64,000 nucleotides of DNA, taken from contig NZ_FNEE01000012.1 of the NCBI RefSeq assembly GCF_900099905.1, positions 120,451 through 184,450 of the forward strand. The letters run 5' to 3'. A model generated the notes under the pieces. That model was not told the origin of the DNA and searched no databases. It worked only from the letters and a program-made list of their open reading frames with translations. This document shows, in pieces, positions 1-8,617 of this stretch. The position numbers and the translations under genes are program-made. The stretch's first letter is position 1. Every line of letters starts with the position of its first letter. The stretch is from Mesorhizobium muleiense (lineage in GTDB: Bacteria > Pseudomonadota > Alphaproteobacteria > Rhizobiales > Rhizobiaceae).

Positions 1-330
1 CTTGATGCAGCTCAGCAGAACGGCCGGCTCGCCTTCATATTCGCGCTCGTGGGCAATCGAGGCTACGCTTGCCGGATACTCGTAAAGCTGCGGCCAGGGC
101 AACTTGACATAGGCGCGCCGCAGTTCCGGCATCTCGATGGCGAGAAGCGCATATCCTTTCAGGAAGATCGCGGTCCACGAGGGCCGGGTCTGCTGCGCCA
201 TTCTAGCCCTTACGAGTGGGCCGAGATTCATCTGACGCTGCACCGCGACCCGTGGCACGCCGATCGAAAACCTCATCAGATCGCCAACAAGGCGCCGGGG
301 CGCCGAAAGCTTGAGGGCTCGGCCTCGCAT
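1..330 (-). CDS. partial CDS at the left edge, unrecognised (possibly acyltransferase-like)
   Basis: A reading frame on the minus strand runs open from an ATG at 330 to the window edge, so 110 codons are present and the C-terminus is missing. AGAGG lies 7 nt before the ATG, and the frame begins 10 nt after the stop of the upstream methyltransferase gene, so the two look co-transcribed. The protein starts MRGRALKLSAPRR and continues with QRQMNLGPLVRARM and KGYALLAIEMPELRR; it looks soluble and basic. The pattern recalls the core of CoA-dependent acyltransferases of the 2-oxoacid dehydrogenase/chloramphenicol acetyltransferase type, but no catalytic motif is inside the window. Function is therefore left open; that the frame codes is fairly secure. 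Confidence 0.6.
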   Translation of the reverse strand, partial: MRGRALKLSAPRRLVGDLMRFSIGVPRVAVQRQMNLGPLVRARMAQQTRPSWTAIFLKGYALLAIEMPELRRAYVKLPWPQLYEYPASVASIAHEREYEGEPAVLLSCIK

Positions 331-340
331 CAAACGACCT

Positions 341-934
341 CTAATAAAGATAAGGGATTATTCGCTTGGTCCTTTCCATATAGGCACGGTATTGCAAGCC
401 TAAAGTCTCCAGCATCATACGCTCTTCCTTATCCACTCTCAGCAGGAAAAGCACGGCGAAACCAATCAAGCCGGATATGCCCGCAACCCAGTTCGGCAAC
501 AGAAAGAGCTGGCCGAGCCCCATAAGCAGGAACGAGGTGTACATCGGGTGACGGACCAGGGCGTATGGCCCGGCGCTAACCAGTTCGTGCCGTTCGCGAA
601 TCTCGAGCGTGATCGACCAGTTACGGCCAAGTACCTTGTGAGACATGCGAAAAATCCACAGCGCGGAGCAGAAGATGATGGTTCCGAGCGCCACCGACCA
701 CACGCTGGACGGATGGTCAGCCGCTGCGGGGATGCCGGTGGCGACATAGAAGCCAGGCAGGATCGCCAGGCCAAGGAGAGCCGAGGCAAGCCCGACGGTG
801 TCGGAACTCGAGCGGCCGCCAGCTACAATCCGCACGCGCCTTGCCCGGCGCTCGAACGGATACCGGATCACATACCAGGCAACGAGGCCGATCACCCATA
901 TGATCTCGCCAAGTGAAGCTACAGAAATGGTCAC
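341..934 (-). CDS. isoprenylcysteine carboxyl methyltransferase family membrane protein
   Basis: The 197-residue protein has about five hydrophobic segments and the family's C-terminal signature: GPYALVRHPMYTS at 122-134, followed by EERMM near 170 and a conserved QYRAYMERTKRIIPY tail. In ICMT/PEMT-type enzymes the RHP segment and the following glutamate bind S-adenosylmethionine at the membrane. In bacteria these proteins methylate small or lipid substrates that are mostly unknown, so only the family is assigned. The next gene on the same strand starts 10 nt downstream. No regulatory signal was recognised upstream. Confidence 0.8.
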   Translation of the reverse strand: MTISVASLGEIIWVIGLVAWYVIRYPFERRARRVRIVAGGRSSSDTVGLASALLGLAILPGFYVATGIPAAADHPSSVWSVALGTIIFCSALWIFRMSHKVLGRNWSITLEIRERHELVSAGPYALVRHPMYTSFLLMGLGQLFLLPNWVAGISGLIGFAVLFLLRVDKEERMMLETLGLQYRAYMERTKRIIPYLY

Positions 935-1085
935 TTCAGGTCACCGGAGCCTTTTCTCGATCTGGGACCACGATAGACCGTCGCAACGATGCCAGCGTCC
1001 GAAATGTCGACCGATAGACATTCAGAGCGCGCTCCTTTCGGAGTTGACCGGGCGAATGAGGCGAAAGCGGTTTGCCAATCGCATT

Positions 1086-1670
1086 TCAACCGCCGTTCAT
1101 CTCCCGAAGGTTGGTTATGAATTGTTGCGGCCGGAGCCAGGTACCGGGGGTCTTATACCCCATCGATTTGGCGATGTCCGCTACGAATGCGTTGCAGTTG
1201 TAGAGCGAGGCGTGCCAAAGCGGAGAACTGGCCTGCAGCTTTCGTATGCTCGCGACGACTTTCCTGTATTCGGCTTCGGAAAGTAAAACGCGCCAGCTTG
1301 CCGACCGGTAGGCATCTTCGAGGTCGCCGTCCGTCCACCCGGTCGTGGCTGGCACAGGCGCCAAATGGCCGAGAACATAGACATTGGGATCATCGGACTT
1401 CGGAGCGAGCCCCGCAACTTCGGGGTTGACCATGCGTCCCGCCTGGTTCAGTCGTCCAAAAATCACGTAGGAATGGCCGTAGGTAAGGGCGTACCGGGAG
1501 CGGAACTCGATGAAATGCCGTTGGGCCGCGCGCGCCGGCATCGCCGCGGTACTCAGTGCCCGATTATTGGACACAAAAGTAGGCTGGGGTTTGTTGTCTT
1601 GCGACTGGCATGACGCCGCGACTAGCGCGAGCAGGGCCACAATTGCTGAACGGCCACTTACAAGCGTCAT
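1086..1670 (-). CDS. lipoprotein with a possible permuted papain-like (His then Cys) fold
   Basis: The 194-residue product opens with a short hydrophobic segment ending in a lipobox (V-A-A-S-C21), so it is probably a lipoprotein. Two segments stand out: YGHSYVIFGRLN near residue 65 and YNCNAFVADIAKSMG near 157. A histidine followed about 90 residues later by an NC pair at a helix start resembles circularly permuted NlpC/P60-like or LRAT-like amidases. That is an inference from residue order only. GGATGAG sits just before the start codon. The gene stands alone between unrelated genes. Confidence 0.65.
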   Translation of the reverse strand: MTLVSGRSAIVALLALVAASCQSQDNKPQPTFVSNNRALSTAAMPARAAQRHFIEFRSRYALTYGHSYVIFGRLNQAGRMVNPEVAGLAPKSDDPNVYVLGHLAPVPATTGWTDGDLEDAYRSASWRVLLSEAEYRKVVASIRKLQASSPLWHASLYNCNAFVADIAKSMGYKTPGTWLRPQQFITNLREMNGG

Positions 1671-1764
1671 CTCATCCAGAACTCCGAGGACCGCAGACCT
1701 GCTGCCAGCCTATGCCCGTTAACCGCAGGTAGGCTGCGAATCCGGTGGCCCCTGCATATCGATA

Positions 1765-1788
1765 GGGAAGGGCCTGGCGGCCCTTCCC
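1765..1788 (-). terminator. stem-loop downstream of the small lipoprotein gene
   Basis: A perfect 10-bp inverted repeat (GGGAAGGGCC/GGCCCTTCCC) with a TGGC loop lies 22 bp after the stop of the small lipoprotein gene. There is no T-run on the minus strand, so termination strength is uncertain. Confidence 0.45.
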
Positions 1789-1809
1789 AAAATCTTCGAA
1801 AGCCGATGC

Positions 1810-1947
1810 TTACTTAATCACTGGCTCTTCTACGGCAACGGGTTCCGGCGGAGGAGCCTTCCCCTTTCCTTTACCGATCCCGTTCGCGCAGCCGCTCAGG
1901 CTGGTAACGGCGAGGGTAGCAACCATTACAATCAACATTCTGTTCAT
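1810..1947 (-). CDS. small lipoprotein, 45 residues, unknown function
   Basis: The start at 1947 is chosen because AAGGA lies about 7 nt upstream; an in-frame extension to 2022 is not signal-like. The product is MNRMLIVMVATLAVTSLSGC followed by a short glycine/lysine-rich and proline/glutamate-rich tail. L-S-G-C20 is a good lipobox, so a lipopeptide of about 26 residues would remain after processing. It resembles small entericidin-like or hypothetical lipoproteins common in Rhizobiales. A stem-loop follows the stop codon. Confidence 0.65.
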   Translation of the reverse strand: MNRMLIVMVATLAVTSLSGCANGIGKGKGKAPPPEPVAVEEPVIK

Positions 1948-2148
1948 CAAGCAATCCTTTCCCCAGGGGCGGAACAGCCTATAGAATCGCCACAAATAAA
2001 AAATTACATGCAGCCCAACCAAGTTAGCTGCGATCTACACCAAAGCCTAGTGCAGAAATGACACAGTCGGCATTCGGTTGCAGCCGAAATCCTTGCGGTG
2101 ACGTGCCGGCAGGTCTCACCATGCAACGGAGATCAGGCCTGCCCACCA

Positions 2149-2745
2149 TCAAACCACCACCACCGTCGTGCCCAAAGGAGTCCGTTCGTAGAGGTCGATG
2201 ATGTCGTCATTTGTCAAACGGATGCACCCGTTCGATACCGCTGTGCCTATCGTCCACGGCTCGTTTGTACCATGTATCCGGAAGTAGGTGTCGCGCCCGT
2301 TGCGATAGAGATAAAGGGCACGCGCACCAAGCGGGTTGTTTGGTCCGCCAGGGACCCCCCCGGCATACTTCACCAGGCGCGGCTTGCGCCTCATCATGCT
2401 GGTGGTGGGTGTCCACGACGGCCAGTCCGCCTTGCGGGCGATGGTCGCTGTACCCTTGAACGAAAGTCCCTGCTCGCCGACGCCGACGCCGTAGCGCGTC
2501 GCCCACCCGTCGGTCTCGACGGCATAGAGAAAACGTTGCGAAGTATCGACGACGATCGTTCCAGGCGGCTCGTTTCCGTCGTACCGCACCTGCCTCCGTC
2601 GGAAACGAGGATTGATGCCATCCCTTGGTCCGAACGCGGATGAAATCGGCTCCGTCACCTGTCGCAACGTCGACGTACATCCGGAGAGCATCAGAGCCAG
2701 AGTACCCAGCACGAGCCCCCGGCGCGCAATGTGGTGTTCTTCCAT
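2149..2745 (-). CDS. L,D-transpeptidase (YkuD domain) lipoprotein
   Basis: The 198-residue protein carries a lipobox (L-S-G-C23) and a YkuD domain over roughly residues 60-198. The catalytic signature is complete: HGTN at 158-161 and SNGCIRL at 171-177, with C174 the nucleophile. L,D-transpeptidases make 3-3 peptidoglycan cross-links or attach proteins to peptidoglycan in the periplasm; Rhizobiales have many paralogues. An AGG-containing Shine-Dalgarno precedes the ATG. It appears monocistronic and divergent from the SDR gene to its right. Confidence 0.9.
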   Translation of the reverse strand: MEEHHIARRGLVLGTLALMLSGCTSTLRQVTEPISSAFGPRDGINPRFRRRQVRYDGNEPPGTIVVDTSQRFLYAVETDGWATRYGVGVGEQGLSFKGTATIARKADWPSWTPTTSMMRRKPRLVKYAGGVPGGPNNPLGARALYLYRNGRDTYFRIHGTNEPWTIGTAVSNGCIRLTNDDIIDLYERTPLGTTVVVV

Positions 2746-2935
2746 TTCTACCTGCTAGGAAACTGGTCGATCTACCGCCCCGCTCGTCTCTACCATTCCA
2801 CGGCCTGCGGGCCAAGTCTCGCTGTGTGGCGGCAAAATGAATTCACAGGATTGACAAGCGAATTGGAGCGAAACTTCTTGCGATAACCGTCCGCCTCTGT
2901 TCGGTTATGGTCACAATGGGCATAGGACAGAGACG

Positions 2936-3694
2936 ATGAAGCCTGATTTCCATGGTAAAGTCGCGATTGTGACCGGTGCGGGCTCCGGAATAGGAGCGGC
3001 TGTTTCACGGCAACTCGCGCAAGAAGGAGCCGAGGTTGTTGTCGCCGACCTTGATGCCGAGGCCGCGCGCTGCAGAGCCGCCGAAATAGGCGCGCAAGGA
3101 GGCAGTGCCTACGACTTTGCGGTCGATGTCACGGATGCGGCAGCCGTCGAAAAGCTGATCGAGTTCACTGTCCAGAAATGCGGCGGACTGGATATGGCGG
3201 TAAACAATGCCGGCATCGACGGCGTTCGAAAAGCGACGGCAGACTATCCGCTCGACAACTGGCACAGGCTGATGAACGTCAATCTGAATGGCGTCTTCTA
3301 CAGCATGAAGTACGAAATCGCGGCCATGCTGGATCGAGGCGGAGGCGCCATCGTGAACATGTCCTCGATTCTCGGTTCCGTCGGCTTGCCGACTGCGTCC
3401 GCATACACGGCAGCGAAACACGGGGTCGTTGGACTCACCAAAGTTGCGGCGATTGAATATGCGAGGATGGGCATCCGGATCAATGCCGTCGGCCCCGGCT
3501 GGATCGAAACGCCGCTTCTATCGGAGCAAGCGGAGGCATTAGCCAATACCAGGCGCATGGCAGCCCTTCAACCGATGGGCAGGCGCGGCAAACCGGAAGA
3601 GGTAGCGGCTCTTGTGTGCTTCCTGCTGTCCGATCAGGCCAGCTTTATCACTGGCAGCTACCATCTGGTCGACGGAGCTTACACCGCCCATTAG
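2936..3694 (+). CDS. SDR family NAD(P)-dependent oxidoreductase
   Basis: A classical short-chain dehydrogenase of 252 residues. It has the cofactor motif TGAGSGIG (13-20), NNAG (90-93), serine at 143-144 and the catalytic YxxxK at Y157/K161. D38 after the second strand suggests NAD rather than NADP. The tail SFITGSYHLVDGAY is typical of the 3-oxoacyl-ACP reductase/glucose dehydrogenase-like group. The substrate cannot be read from the sequence. AGGA lies about 12 nt before the start. It is a single-gene unit, convergent with der. Confidence 0.85.
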   Translation: MKPDFHGKVAIVTGAGSGIGAAVSRQLAQEGAEVVVADLDAEAARCRAAEIGAQGGSAYDFAVDVTDAAAVEKLIEFTVQKCGGLDMAVNNAGIDGVRKATADYPLDNWHRLMNVNLNGVFYSMKYEIAAMLDRGGGAIVNMSSILGSVGLPTASAYTAAKHGVVGLTKVAAIEYARMGIRINAVGPGWIETPLLSEQAEALANTRRMAALQPMGRRGKPEEVAALVCFLLSDQASFITGSYHLVDGAYTAH

Positions 3695-3733
3695 CGCGTC
3701 GTGGCTGACGCTGGCGCCCAAAAGACGCGGCGC

Positions 3734-5164
3734 TCAGCGGCGTTTCTTCGCCTTGCCGGCGAACGGATTTTCCGAGGTGCGCAAGGCGATGCGGATCGGC
3801 ACGCCTGGCATGTCGAAGGCTTCGCGCAGGCTGTTGGAGAGATAGCGAACATAGGATTGCGGCATCGCGTCCGGCCGTGAGCAGGACACGACGAAGCCCG
3901 GCGGACGCGTCTTGGCCTGGGTGACATATTTGATCTTCAGCCGGCGACCGGCGACGGCAGGCGGCGGATGATGCGCCAGGATGCCTTCCAGCCAGCGGTT
4001 GAGCTTGCCGGTCGAGACGCGGCTGTTCCACACTCTGTGCGTCCTGATGACGGCATCCATCAGCTTGTCGAGGCCGCGCCCGGTCTCGGCCGAGACCGGC
4101 ACCGCCTGCATGCCGCGCGCCTGCGGCAACAGCCGCTCGGTCTTCTCGCGCAGTTCCGCCAGGAGTTCCTGCGGGTGGTCGATCATATCCCATTTGTTGA
4201 AGGCGATCACCGGCGCGCGGCCCTCGCGGATGATCAGGTCGGCGATCTGCAGATCCTGCTTCTCGAAGGGGATGGTGGCGTCGAGCACGATGATGACGAT
4301 CTCGGCAAAGCGGATGGCGCGCAGGCCGTCCTGCACCGACATGACTTCCAGCTTTTCGTGGATCCGGGCCTTGCGGCGCATGCCGGCGGTGTCGAACAGT
4401 TTGAGACGGCGGCCATGCCAGTCCCAGTCGACGGAAATCGAATCGCGGGTGATGCCGGCTTCCGGCCCGGTCAAGAGCCGCTCCTCGCCGATCAGCGCAT
4501 TGATCAGCGTCGACTTGCCGGCGTTCGGACGGCCGACGACGGCGATGCGCATCGGTTTGGTATCGTCATAGCTCGGCTCGGCGTCGGGATCGGTGATGTC
4601 CTCGCCGATCAGCACCTCGCTGGCGGCGGCCTCCTCGTCGGCATCTTCTTCTTCGCCGAAGGCGCGCGCCTCGCCCAGTGCTGATATCACCGCATCGCGC
4701 AAATCGGGCAGGCCCTGGCCGTGTTCGGCCGAGACCGGGATCGGCTCGCCAAGGCCGAGTTCCCAAGCCTCCAGCATGCCGCCCTGGGCGCCGCGCGCTT
4801 CGGCCTTGTTGGCGACCACGACAACCGGCTTGCCGGACTTGCGCACGATCTCGGCGAAGGTCTTGTCGTCAGGCATCAGCCCGGACTTGGCGTCGATGGT
4901 GAAAAAGATCAGGTCGGCTTCGCGGATGGCGATCTCGGTCTGGGCGCGCATGCGGCCCGGCAGCGTCGAAGCAGCAGCATCCTCGAAGCCGGCGGTGTCG
5001 ATGACGTCGAAATGCAGATCGTAGAGCTTGGCGGCATGGACGCGACGGTCGCGGGTGACGCCCGGCGTGTCGTCGACAAGCGCCAGCTTCCTTCCCACCA
5101 GACGATTGAAAAGGGTCGATTTGCCGACGTTAGGCCGGCCGATGATGGCGACTTTGAACGTCAT
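3734..5164 (-). CDS. der: ribosome biogenesis GTPase Der (EngA)
   Basis: The 476-residue protein has the unique Der layout: two tandem GTPase domains and a C-terminal KH-like domain. The first domain has G1 GRPNVGKST (9-17), DTAG (56-59) and NKAE (119-122). An acidic linker follows (about 170-192). The second domain has G1 GRPNAGKST (211-219), DTAG (258-261) and NKWD (323-326). Der is needed for maturation of the 50S ribosomal subunit. It follows the TPR membrane protein gene by 64 bp, an arrangement related to yfgM-bamB-der elsewhere, here without bamB. Confidence 0.97.
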   Translation of the reverse strand: MTFKVAIIGRPNVGKSTLFNRLVGRKLALVDDTPGVTRDRRVHAAKLYDLHFDVIDTAGFEDAAASTLPGRMRAQTEIAIREADLIFFTIDAKSGLMPDDKTFAEIVRKSGKPVVVVANKAEARGAQGGMLEAWELGLGEPIPVSAEHGQGLPDLRDAVISALGEARAFGEEEDADEEAAASEVLIGEDITDPDAEPSYDDTKPMRIAVVGRPNAGKSTLINALIGEERLLTGPEAGITRDSISVDWDWHGRRLKLFDTAGMRRKARIHEKLEVMSVQDGLRAIRFAEIVIIVLDATIPFEKQDLQIADLIIREGRAPVIAFNKWDMIDHPQELLAELREKTERLLPQARGMQAVPVSAETGRGLDKLMDAVIRTHRVWNSRVSTGKLNRWLEGILAHHPPPAVAGRRLKIKYVTQAKTRPPGFVVSCSRPDAMPQSYVRYLSNSLREAFDMPGVPIRIALRTSENPFAGKAKKRR

Positions 5165-5228
5165 GCGGCCCTACATCTGCCAGCATGTCGTTGTCCCAAA
5201 ACCGCTACACACTTTTGGGCGACATGCA

Positions 5229-5894
5229 TTACGACACATTGCCCGACCCACGGATCAACTCGGACATCAACGTCGCCCGCTCGCGCGCGTTGCGCGGGGC
5301 GCTGTCATCCGAAGCGATCTGGTCGAACAGTTTCTGGGCGTCCGTCGCCTTGCCTTCCTTCCAGGCGGCAAGGCCGAGCGCCTCGCGCGCGGTATGGCGC
5401 AGCGGATTGGTATCGGCGGTGAGCGTCTCGACGCGGCTCGAGACATCGGCGAACGAACCGTGGTCGACGAGCAGCAGCGCTGCCCTGAGGCGCGCCATAT
5501 CGCGAAGGCCTGATGGAATGTCCGTATCGGCGGCGACCTCGTCGAAGTCCTTGACGGCGGCGGCGGCATCGCCCTTATCCGCCTTGACGGTTGCCGCCCG
5601 CATGCGGGCGAGCAGCGGATATGCGCCGTAGCCATCTTTTTCCAGCGCATCGAGGGCCGCCAGCGCTTCGTCGCTCTTGCCCTCATTGGCAAGCTTCAGC
5701 GCCTGCGAGAAGGCATCGCCCGAGCGATTGGCGCGGGTCTCGTCCCAATAGCGATAGCCGACGAAGGCGGCGGTGCCGACCACCACCAGTATCGCGAGCG
5801 CTAGCAAGGCAGGACCAAAACGGTCCCACAGCGCATGCGCCTGATCGCGACGCATCTCTTCGTTGACTTCGCGGATAAAACTGTCGTCCGACAT
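5229..5894 (-). CDS. TPR-like inner-membrane protein (YfgM-type)
   Basis: A 221-residue protein with a short cytosolic N-terminus (MSDDSFIREVNEEMRRDQAH), one membrane helix at about 29-49, and a periplasmic alpha-helical repeat region with alternating small residues typical of tetratricopeptide repeats. The N-terminal pattern matches the YfgM family. In Enterobacteria that protein associates with the SecYEG/PpiD translocon. Its place directly upstream of der is conserved in proteobacteria and supports the assignment. Confidence 0.8.
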   Translation of the reverse strand: MSDDSFIREVNEEMRRDQAHALWDRFGPALLALAILVVVGTAAFVGYRYWDETRANRSGDAFSQALKLANEGKSDEALAALDALEKDGYGAYPLLARMRAATVKADKGDAAAAVKDFDEVAADTDIPSGLRDMARLRAALLLVDHGSFADVSSRVETLTADTNPLRHTAREALGLAAWKEGKATDAQKLFDQIASDDSAPRNARERATLMSELIRGSGNVS

Positions 5895-6193
5895 CTCAAA
5901 ACCATCCTGCCCGCCTCAGGGCGGTTTAGAGCGACGTGCGTCCATGGAAAGTACGCTCTAACACTTTGAATTTGCGCATCGTGTTTCCTGACAAAAAATC
6001 AATTCTGCACTTCAGGCCGATGCGGTAGCCCGCGTTTTAGCGAAATTTTGCCGGCATGGAAGGGGTTCGACCGGAAAATCGGCTAATCGCCGGACGACGA
6101 TGTAAAGGATGACTGCAAAGGGCGACCGCACCCACGCCACATTTCGCCGATAGCCGGTGCGCGAACCCTCCTCAAAATCCAGATCAGACACTG

Positions 6194-7189
6194 ATGCCTC
6201 GTTTGTCCCGCGCTGTTGCGTTTTCGATCGCGTCGCTTGCTGCGGCGGGCGCTGCTGTCGCCGACCCGCCAGCGCCGGCAAAGCCGAAGCAGGCCGTCCT
6301 CATCTCGTTCGACAGCGCCCGCGATATTTTGCAATGGAAGCGCAGCCGGGCGCTGGCCCAGCGCACCGGCGCCCATTTCACCTACTTCGTGTCCTGCGTC
6401 TTCCTGCTCTCGCCGGAGACGCGCAAGCAATACACGGCGCCCGGCAAGGCATCAGGCAAATCCAATATCGGCTTCGCCGCCTCGAAACAGGAAATCGCTG
6501 ACCGGCTCGAGCAGATAAACCTTGCCGCCTCGGAAGGCCATGACATCGGCAGCCACGCTTGCGGCCATTTCGACGGCAAGGACTGGAACAAGGCCGACTG
6601 GCTGAGCGAGTTCGGTTCGTTCAAGCGCATTCTCGAAAATGCCTATTCGATCAACGCTATTACCTCCGAACCCGCAGGCTGGCGCGAAATTGCACGTAAG
6701 GCGGTTGGCTTTCGCGCACCCTATCTGTCGGCAAACAAGGCGCTCTACGAAGCGCTGCCAAGGGCGGGCTATTGGTTCGACGCGAGCGGTGTGTCGCGCG
6801 GCCCTGCCCGGCCACCGACCAGCGACGGCATCACGCGCTTCTCACTGCCGAAGATTCCGGAAGGTCCTGACACAAGGCCGGTGATCGCGATGGACTACAA
6901 TCTCTATGTCAGGCATTCCGGCGGCTTCGAGCGGCCGAGCCAGGCGGACGAATTCGCCAACCGGACCTATGACGCCTTTCGCGCCGCCTTCGACGCGCAA
7001 TACCAGGGCAAACGCATTCCGCTGGAACTCGGCTTCCATTTCACACTGATGAATGACGGCGCCTACTGGAAGGCGCTGGAGCGCTTTGCCGGCGAGGTCT
7101 GCACCAGGCCCGACGTCGAATGCATCAGCTATCGCGACTATGTTTCGCGCCAACGCGCCGGGGAAAAGCAGGCGTCGGTGGGCGGCTGA
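6194..7189 (+). CDS. polysaccharide deacetylase family protein
   Basis: A 331-residue secreted protein with an N-terminal signal segment (about 1-23, ending A-V-A-D). The deacetylase (CE4/NodB-like) domain shows a variant first motif, SFDSARD at 38-44, where TFDDG is usual, and the metal-binding SHACGH at 120-125 supplying H121 and H125. GFRAPY near 173 matches the third motif. The missing second aspartate of motif 1 may alter metal use or substrate. No strong Shine-Dalgarno is seen. The 299 bp to the TPR gene hold nothing recognisable. Confidence 0.8.
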   Translation: MPRLSRAVAFSIASLAAAGAAVADPPAPAKPKQAVLISFDSARDILQWKRSRALAQRTGAHFTYFVSCVFLLSPETRKQYTAPGKASGKSNIGFAASKQEIADRLEQINLAASEGHDIGSHACGHFDGKDWNKADWLSEFGSFKRILENAYSINAITSEPAGWREIARKAVGFRAPYLSANKALYEALPRAGYWFDASGVSRGPARPPTSDGITRFSLPKIPEGPDTRPVIAMDYNLYVRHSGGFERPSQADEFANRTYDAFRAAFDAQYQGKRIPLELGFHFTLMNDGAYWKALERFAGEVCTRPDVECISYRDYVSRQRAGEKQASVGG

Positions 7190-7217
7190 GCCGAAACCGC
7201 TCGCCGCCCCGTCACTC

Positions 7218-8495
7218 TCAACTTACCGGCTGATCCTCAGGCCGCAAGCCGGCTCGCTCTCGCTCCAGATAGGCCTGGTCGATTTCCGGCAGCGGCGCCC
7301 CTTCAAGTGTCGCCTCGAAGGCGCGCAGGCGCTTGTAGATGGATATCAGCTCGACGATGGTCGGCCAGGAATTCACGAGATATTGGAACGAAGTGGCGAC
7401 TTGTGAAAAGGCGGTAACAATCTGCTGGAAAACGCCAAATGTTATCTTGCCGATTGCCAAGGTCGGAACAAGAATAAGCGTAGCGAATACGTTGTCGACT
7501 TGAAGGTATAGATAGCGGACCATGTCGAAATAGACATAGTGTGCATAGAGAGTGAAATAGTTCTTGCGAACATTTCTGAAAAGCTCGGACAGAGTTGGTG
7601 GCTGCGCTCGTGCCGTATCGTCCTCGCCGAGGACAAGTTCCTTGCGCAGCGCGGCTTCAACCCGCTGATTGCGAAATTCCAACCCGGGCAGCCTGACGCC
7701 GACGACTGCCAACAAGCCGGTGCCAAACAGCGACCAGGTGATCGCCGCAATGACCAGCGGATAAGGGATTGCTCCGACGATTGGGAGCGTTGAGACATGG
7801 AGAGAAAGGGAGGCCAGCAAGGGCAGGAATGCAATCAGGGTCATGATGGAGTCGATGAAGTTCACGCCGAGCCCCTGCATTGTGCCGGAGAAGCGCATCG
7901 TGTCGTCCTGAACGCGCTGCGACGCCCCTTCGATATGGCGCAGCCTCGGCCAGTAAGCGGTAAAATAATCGTTCATCGCGGTGCGCCAGCGAAACACGTA
8001 GTGCCTGACGAAAAACACGTTCAGAACGGCAATGCTCATATAGACCAGGGCCAAGGACAGAAACTGCCATACTCCGTAGTAAAGCTCGGCAGGGGAAACG
8101 GAGCCCGGCGTGGTCAGCGCCTTCTGCACCATATCGTAAAACATGCCGCGCCAGTCATTGAGCGCCACGCTGATCTGCACGATGAAATTGGTGACGAAAA
8201 TAATCAAACCAGAGCCAAGGATCGACCAGTTCTGCCAGCGATGCGGGGAATACAGCGCCCAGAAAAGGTAGAATACGCCCATGCCGGCGAAGAAATATCC
8301 GTAAAACCAGAGGAATGCCGGCGTCAGGAATCTTATCGGGCTGATGACTGGTGCTGCCTGCGGGTCGACCGGCGGCATGCCGAGCATCGTGCCAAGGTGC
8401 TCGCCGCCGAAAAACCACAGGAGGACGAGCAGAAGGCTCCAGGCGACGGCCGAAGTGAAAAACAACTTCGGCTGCGGGAAGAAGGATACGAACAC
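7218..8495 (-). CDS. sbmA: SbmA/BacA-type peptide antibiotic transporter
   Basis: The 425-residue membrane protein begins with FVSFFPQPKLFF, the characteristic SbmA N-terminus, and contains the family hallmark EGASQRVQDDTMRF near residue 190. About seven to eight hydrophobic helices are visible, and there is no ATPase domain. The start is a GTG at 8495 with GAGGA about 11 nt upstream; no ATG fits. SbmA/BacA are proton-driven importers of proline-rich and nodule-specific cysteine-rich peptides. BacA is needed for bacteroid survival in legumes that make such peptides. No co-transcribed partner is seen. Confidence 0.93.
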   Translation of the reverse strand: MFVSFFPQPKLFFTSAVAWSLLLVLLWFFGGEHLGTMLGMPPVDPQAAPVISPIRFLTPAFLWFYGYFFAGMGVFYLFWALYSPHRWQNWSILGSGLIIFVTNFIVQISVALNDWRGMFYDMVQKALTTPGSVSPAELYYGVWQFLSLALVYMSIAVLNVFFVRHYVFRWRTAMNDYFTAYWPRLRHIEGASQRVQDDTMRFSGTMQGLGVNFIDSIMTLIAFLPLLASLSLHVSTLPIVGAIPYPLVIAAITWSLFGTGLLAVVGVRLPGLEFRNQRVEAALRKELVLGEDDTARAQPPTLSELFRNVRKNYFTLYAHYVYFDMVRYLYLQVDNVFATLILVPTLAIGKITFGVFQQIVTAFSQVATSFQYLVNSWPTIVELISIYKRLRAFEATLEGAPLPEIDQAYLERERAGLRPEDQPVS

Positions 8496-8617
8496 TGTTA
8501 GGAAATCCTCGGTCGATGCGCAAATCAGCGGCGTTGCTGTTCAGCGGGCATAAGGTCACACATCGATCGGAATGAAAATGGCCGGTGCGTGATGCCCGGC
8601 ACCGAGCAAGACCACAA

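Noticed and set aside
49..525. A 158-codon plus-strand frame at the left edge
   Set aside because: It is antisense to the methyltransferase gene and the edge-truncated gene, both of which have better coding signs.
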